A stretch of DNA of 64,000 bases, from positions 1 to 64,000 of the forward strand of contig JAJTUQ010000002.1 of NCBI GenBank assembly GCA_021399445.1, given 5' to 3'. Origin of the DNA: Xylogone sp. PMI_703. Taxonomy: Eukaryota; Ascomycota; Leotiomycetes. Below are positions 60,573 through 64,000 of the stretch, in pieces. The notes beneath the pieces are model-generated. The model saw only the letters and a list, made by a program, of their open reading frames with translations. It had not been told where the DNA came from and made no database searches. The number at the start of each line of letters is the position of its first letter. Within the stretch, counting starts at the first letter, position 1. Both the position numbers and the translations under genes were made by a program.

Positions 60573-63031
60573 CTAAGCCATCAGCCCTGGATTACTGCTT
60601 ACAGGCCTACCTGCAAGACTGCTGGTGCCTAAACCATATTCAATACGGTTAGCAGCATCAAGGGTATTTTGGCACATTCTGAGGAAGACAGCGCCAAGCT
60701 CGGGTTTGTGTAATGGGATGAGGGAGAAGAAGAGGGATGCAGTGATACGAAGTAGTGTTTTTTTATGAATGCGCATCTCATATGTAGTTTCGAGGAAATC
60801 CCAGAACACTTCCTGAAGATCCGAAAGTAGGTCTTGGTCTGCTTCGTCGAAAGGTGGTGTATCAAGTGAGATGACATGGTAATTGGCGGACATGAAAAGA
60901 ATGTGGTCGTATCCCATGAGAGACTGTAACACCTTGGCGAGGTCGTAGTGAATATCGCCCTCAGGAGTAAGCGTACTATCGAGCTGGCAACGAACATCGA
61001 TGAAGCTTACTAACTTTTCATCCTTTGAAAGAATGGCGTTGCTGAAAACAGGATCACCGTGGATAACTTGCCCATATACACCCTTTTCTTCAGCTTCATA
61101 TGTGTCCAGGAATTCGTTGAGACGGTTGAATAAGTTAGCTGCCAATGGGCCCAGGGAATCGTATCGATCGGCATAGATTTGATATCGCGAGCGGAGCTTT
61201 GAGCTGTAGTTGGCGTAAATATTTATCCGTCCATTGACAGCTTCAAGCGAGTGTGACGCAAACTTTTCTGCGAGAGGAGGGGAGATGTTGAGAGATGGGG
61301 CGTTGGTATCGAAATTGGGCGTTGAATGTATCTTGTGTAAAGTGGTAAGAAAAGTAAGAAGGCGACCTTTGGTAATGGATCGTCCAACAAGCAGGTGAGA
61401 GAAGGTCACACCTTTGCGATTCTCCATAGTTATTGTGTATGTAGAGGTTTCGGGAAGATAATTGACTTGGTAAACTGTCGGAAAGATTTCAGATAGTTGA
61501 GGAGGTAAATGAGAGTAGAAATACAACTCTCCAATAATGTTTTCCGATTTGGAAGACTTGATGACCTTGTCGCCAATAATCTGAATTGTGTTGAAATCGC
61601 GAGCAGCTATCATACCCTTAGTATTACCTTCAAACCCAGGGGCTGATAGATTTGGCTCCTCAAGCAGCCAGCCAATTTCGCGCATGGTATCGAGATTCGC
61701 GTTTACAGCCAAGTCGTCGACATAAATATCCGCCCAGGGTTTACCAAAATGAATATCGTGATAGGGTATTTTGTACCTCTCCAGCTGAGCAAAAGTGACA
61801 GGTCCGATATCTGCAATAACACCACCAATGTTACCCTTGTGAGTACGCATGCGACGAGCAGTTTGCTATAGATATTGATTAGTAATAATACCACAAGATG
61901 GGGATTGTCTTATAGACCCACAATGATGATGTAGTGTCCAGCCTTATATAACTGTTGCACAAGTTCAATATTCTTCGTAATAGGTGGACAAGTTGAGTAG
62001 TCCCCTGGTACTGTTGGGACGCCGACAAGTGTTGAATCTAAATCAAAACAAAATCTCCTAGGCTCAACCTTTATAGTCGATGCCTTGATAGCTGATGCAC
62101 CCCTCTTAAGTTGACGAAGAAGGTCTTTAAGCTGTTCAGGCGTTCCAACGCAACTGAAATCTTCCTTGCTAATTCCAATTCCCAGAAAAGGCACCTTGCC
62201 CACCAAGATCATGTTCGAAATCATTTGACTAGTATAATATTCGCCAACATCTGATCCATCCAACCTCTTAGAGTTCATATCAATACTCTTTGCAGCCCAA
62301 GATTTTAGTACCGAAGCCGAAGGGAACACGTAAGCCCCTGTGTTAGCCTTGTTCGATATGGCAACTTTCTCGCGAATATCCGTAATCAAGGAGAGCCCAT
62401 TCTTCGTCTCGGTTTGGATATAGGAGAAGATTGGTTTATTGCCATCGTCGGGAAAGTAGAAACATCCACCATGGCCATCAGGCATATTCCTGATATTCTG
62501 TAGTATATCGGACCAGTATATAGTGTCACAATCAAGTGAGACAGTCCTACGTCTGAGATGTCCCTGTCCCATACTCTGGCTGACGATATACAGCTATTAA
62601 CTGATATCAGTATTAGTCTATTTTCGAGAGAAGTAACTCACCGTTTCTGAAGCACCCTTTGTTTGATGTCTTAGTCGGAGCAAACGAAAATCGAGCTTTG
62701 GCCATGATTTGAGCAACAGCTGTCCGATTCGGAATTCATCATCCACTTCCTCATTAACAGCTATCCAGAGAGTATCATCGGGTTTGATGCTCAAATTTCC
62801 AATCATCCATAAGATCATTGGCTTCCCGACAATGTTAATTAGGGGTTTCGGGAAACGGTATCCCTCTCTAGCAAACCTAGAGCCAATACCACCAATTGGC
62901 ACAATCACATTAAGGGCATCGCTTGGTTTCGATTCGATTCGATTATCTGTCAGTTCCAGCATCTCAGTCGTAGCGGAGGCTCCTTCATGCATATCTGATG
63001 TATTGTAAATTGAATGAGAAATATCTGTCAT
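60573..63031 (-). CDS. Trifunctional fusion: nucleotidyltransferase - HAD phosphatase - APH/choline-kinase-like
   Basis: Three exons, 63,031-62,642, 62,593-61,922 and 61,865-60,573 (introns 48 and 56 nt), give 784 residues. Domain 1 (about 40-300) is a sugar-phosphate nucleotidyltransferase with the signature GGIGSRFAREGYRFPKPLI near residue 47 and SLDCDTIYW near 150. Domain 2 (about 308-420) is a HAD phosphatase with motif I FCFDLDSTL (Asp314/Asp316), motif II near QTARR and the acidic end DIYVDDLAV. Domain 3 (about 440-784) is an aminoglycoside/choline kinase-like fold with HGDPVFSN (His623, Asp625, Asn630) and FIDVR (Asp644). No signal peptide; probably cytosolic. The substrate is unknown, but the parts resemble enzymes that make nucleotide-activated head groups for surface polysaccharides. 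All three active sites look intact. The start is the first ATG; the frame is open further upstream without ATG. Confidence 0.87.
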
Positions 63032-64000
63032 AGTTGATGATTGCTTGATATTCACTATAGTGTTACCATCAACTACATACACTATGGCCTTCGAATAAGA
63101 ATCGGCTCTGGAACAAAGTAATCGTATACGGTCAAATAGGGGTGTGAAGAAGCTTTGACCAGGGTCCCTTTTCCTGTTCCCAGTATCTGACCATAGAGGT
63201 TGGTATCTCACTTATCTCCACACTCATGCCCATCTTCGGCTCTTCGGCGGTAGCATACACTCAAAGGATTTCCTAGTGGACCAGGTTACGTAGTAATTTG
63301 CCCCAGTATTCCTCTGCCTTCTCCAGTTTAAGCATTTATTAGCAGCGACGCGTAATTACATAGATGACTTCTACCTTAGCATAGGGCAAGTTAGTGGATT
63401 ATCCATAAGATTCCCTGCATAATTGCGGGCCATCCAAAGCTTCCTGTATATTAGTAATAGTGTGCTTAGTAAACGCCTAGATTTCAGTCTGATACCACCA
63501 TACCATGCCCAACACATGGACAATACCAGACGAGCTTAGTATTAGGCAAATATCTAGCTGGTTTTCTTTACAAAACAATGATCCGGAACTGGAAAGAGGA
63601 CGATGAAGAACATATGGCTGCTGTGAGAAAGGGATGTGATTGAATTTACCTCCTGTAAGAGCAACATGAGATGTGTCGGTGACACACTAGACGGCAGGAC
63701 CATGAAAAATTTTTTGAAGTATCGTGTAAATCCTTCATGCAACAATATCCCGGGGTCAAATCCTAAATGTCTAATCTAGAGTGAAATACTGGTCTGCCAA
63801 GACTCGGACAAAACGGATACGAAGTGGCTTTGCATAGTGCATAGTGTCACCAACAGAGAGAACCGGCAGTAAGACATTACGCGCTCAGACTTGGAACGGG
63901 AGTTCGTGGAAGAGTGACATGACCTTATAGGATTAGATAATTGTGCTAAATGGTCGTTGTCTATATTTACGAGTAACCTGAGTCTTTATTTACGGATTTT
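63032..64000. other. Intergenic region to the window end
   Basis: Upstream region of the fusion gene. Short ORFs (for example 63,554-63,745) are not supported. No RNA gene or repeat was seen. Confidence 0.5.

Noticed and set aside
1..64000. CRISPR arrays, bacterial operons, riboswitches
   Set aside because: The sequence is fungal nuclear DNA; no repeat-spacer pattern or bacterial signal was found.

Overview
The window is nuclear DNA of a filamentous ascomycete (Pezizomycotina). Genes have short GT-AG introns of about 48-150 nt. The protein families are typical of these fungi: Zn2Cys6 regulators, an RTA1-like membrane protein, a sedolisin, an S10 carboxypeptidase and a DUF3638 giant protein. 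The retrotransposon block carries the AT-rich, stop-riddled signature of repeat-induced point mutation (RIP). I cannot name the species; Leotiomycetes would fit but is not proven.

Layout. (1) 1-12,760 is a retrotransposon graveyard, probably three nested levels: a Ty3/Gypsy chromovirus (1-5,582, 3' LTR 4,961-5,582) set into an older and far more AT-rich relative (5,583-10,187), which is set into a Ty1/Copia element (10,188-12,760, 3' LTR 12,571-12,760). (2) 13.6-26.6 kb is an accessory gene island: DUF4396 protein, Zn2Cys6 regulator diverging from an RTA1-like gene, short-chain dehydrogenase, second regulator, BAHD-like acyltransferase, and a third regulator whose zinc finger is completed by a 16-nt microexon. 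(3) 27-31 kb holds a divergent pair: a trypsin-like protease with an intact His-Asp-Ser triad, and a Cys-motif, C-terminally membrane-anchored partner. (4) 31-33 kb encodes a secreted serine carboxypeptidase. A 4.9-kb gene-poor stretch follows, holding a broken gene resembling the C-terminal part of killer-toxin-like chitinases. (5) 37.6-47.3 kb is one 3,168-residue DUF3638/DUF3645 protein with SF2/SecA-like ATPase motifs. (6) 47.4-54.2 kb holds a fourth Zn2Cys6 regulator diverging from a dialkylglycine-decarboxylase-like aminotransferase, then a sedolisin whose frame needs either a 23-nt intron or a frameshift. (7) 55.6-56.5 kb holds a broken or unresolved gene, and 56.8-60.5 kb is empty. (8) 60.6-63.0 kb encodes a three-part fusion: sugar nucleotidyltransferase, HAD phosphatase, APH/choline-kinase-like kinase.

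How the genes may work together. Two regulators share promoters with likely targets (regulator/RTA1; regulator/aminotransferase). The dehydrogenase, acyltransferase and two regulators at 19-26.6 kb look like a small tailoring or detoxification cluster without a backbone synthase. The best candidates for an undescribed system are the protease/membrane-protein pair with the DUF3638 ATPase 8 kb away, and the three-domain nucleotidyltransferase-HAD-kinase, which carries a complete activate-dephosphorylate-phosphorylate set in one polypeptide. Exon models were made by hand from frame continuity and splice consensus; every spliced model closes in frame.
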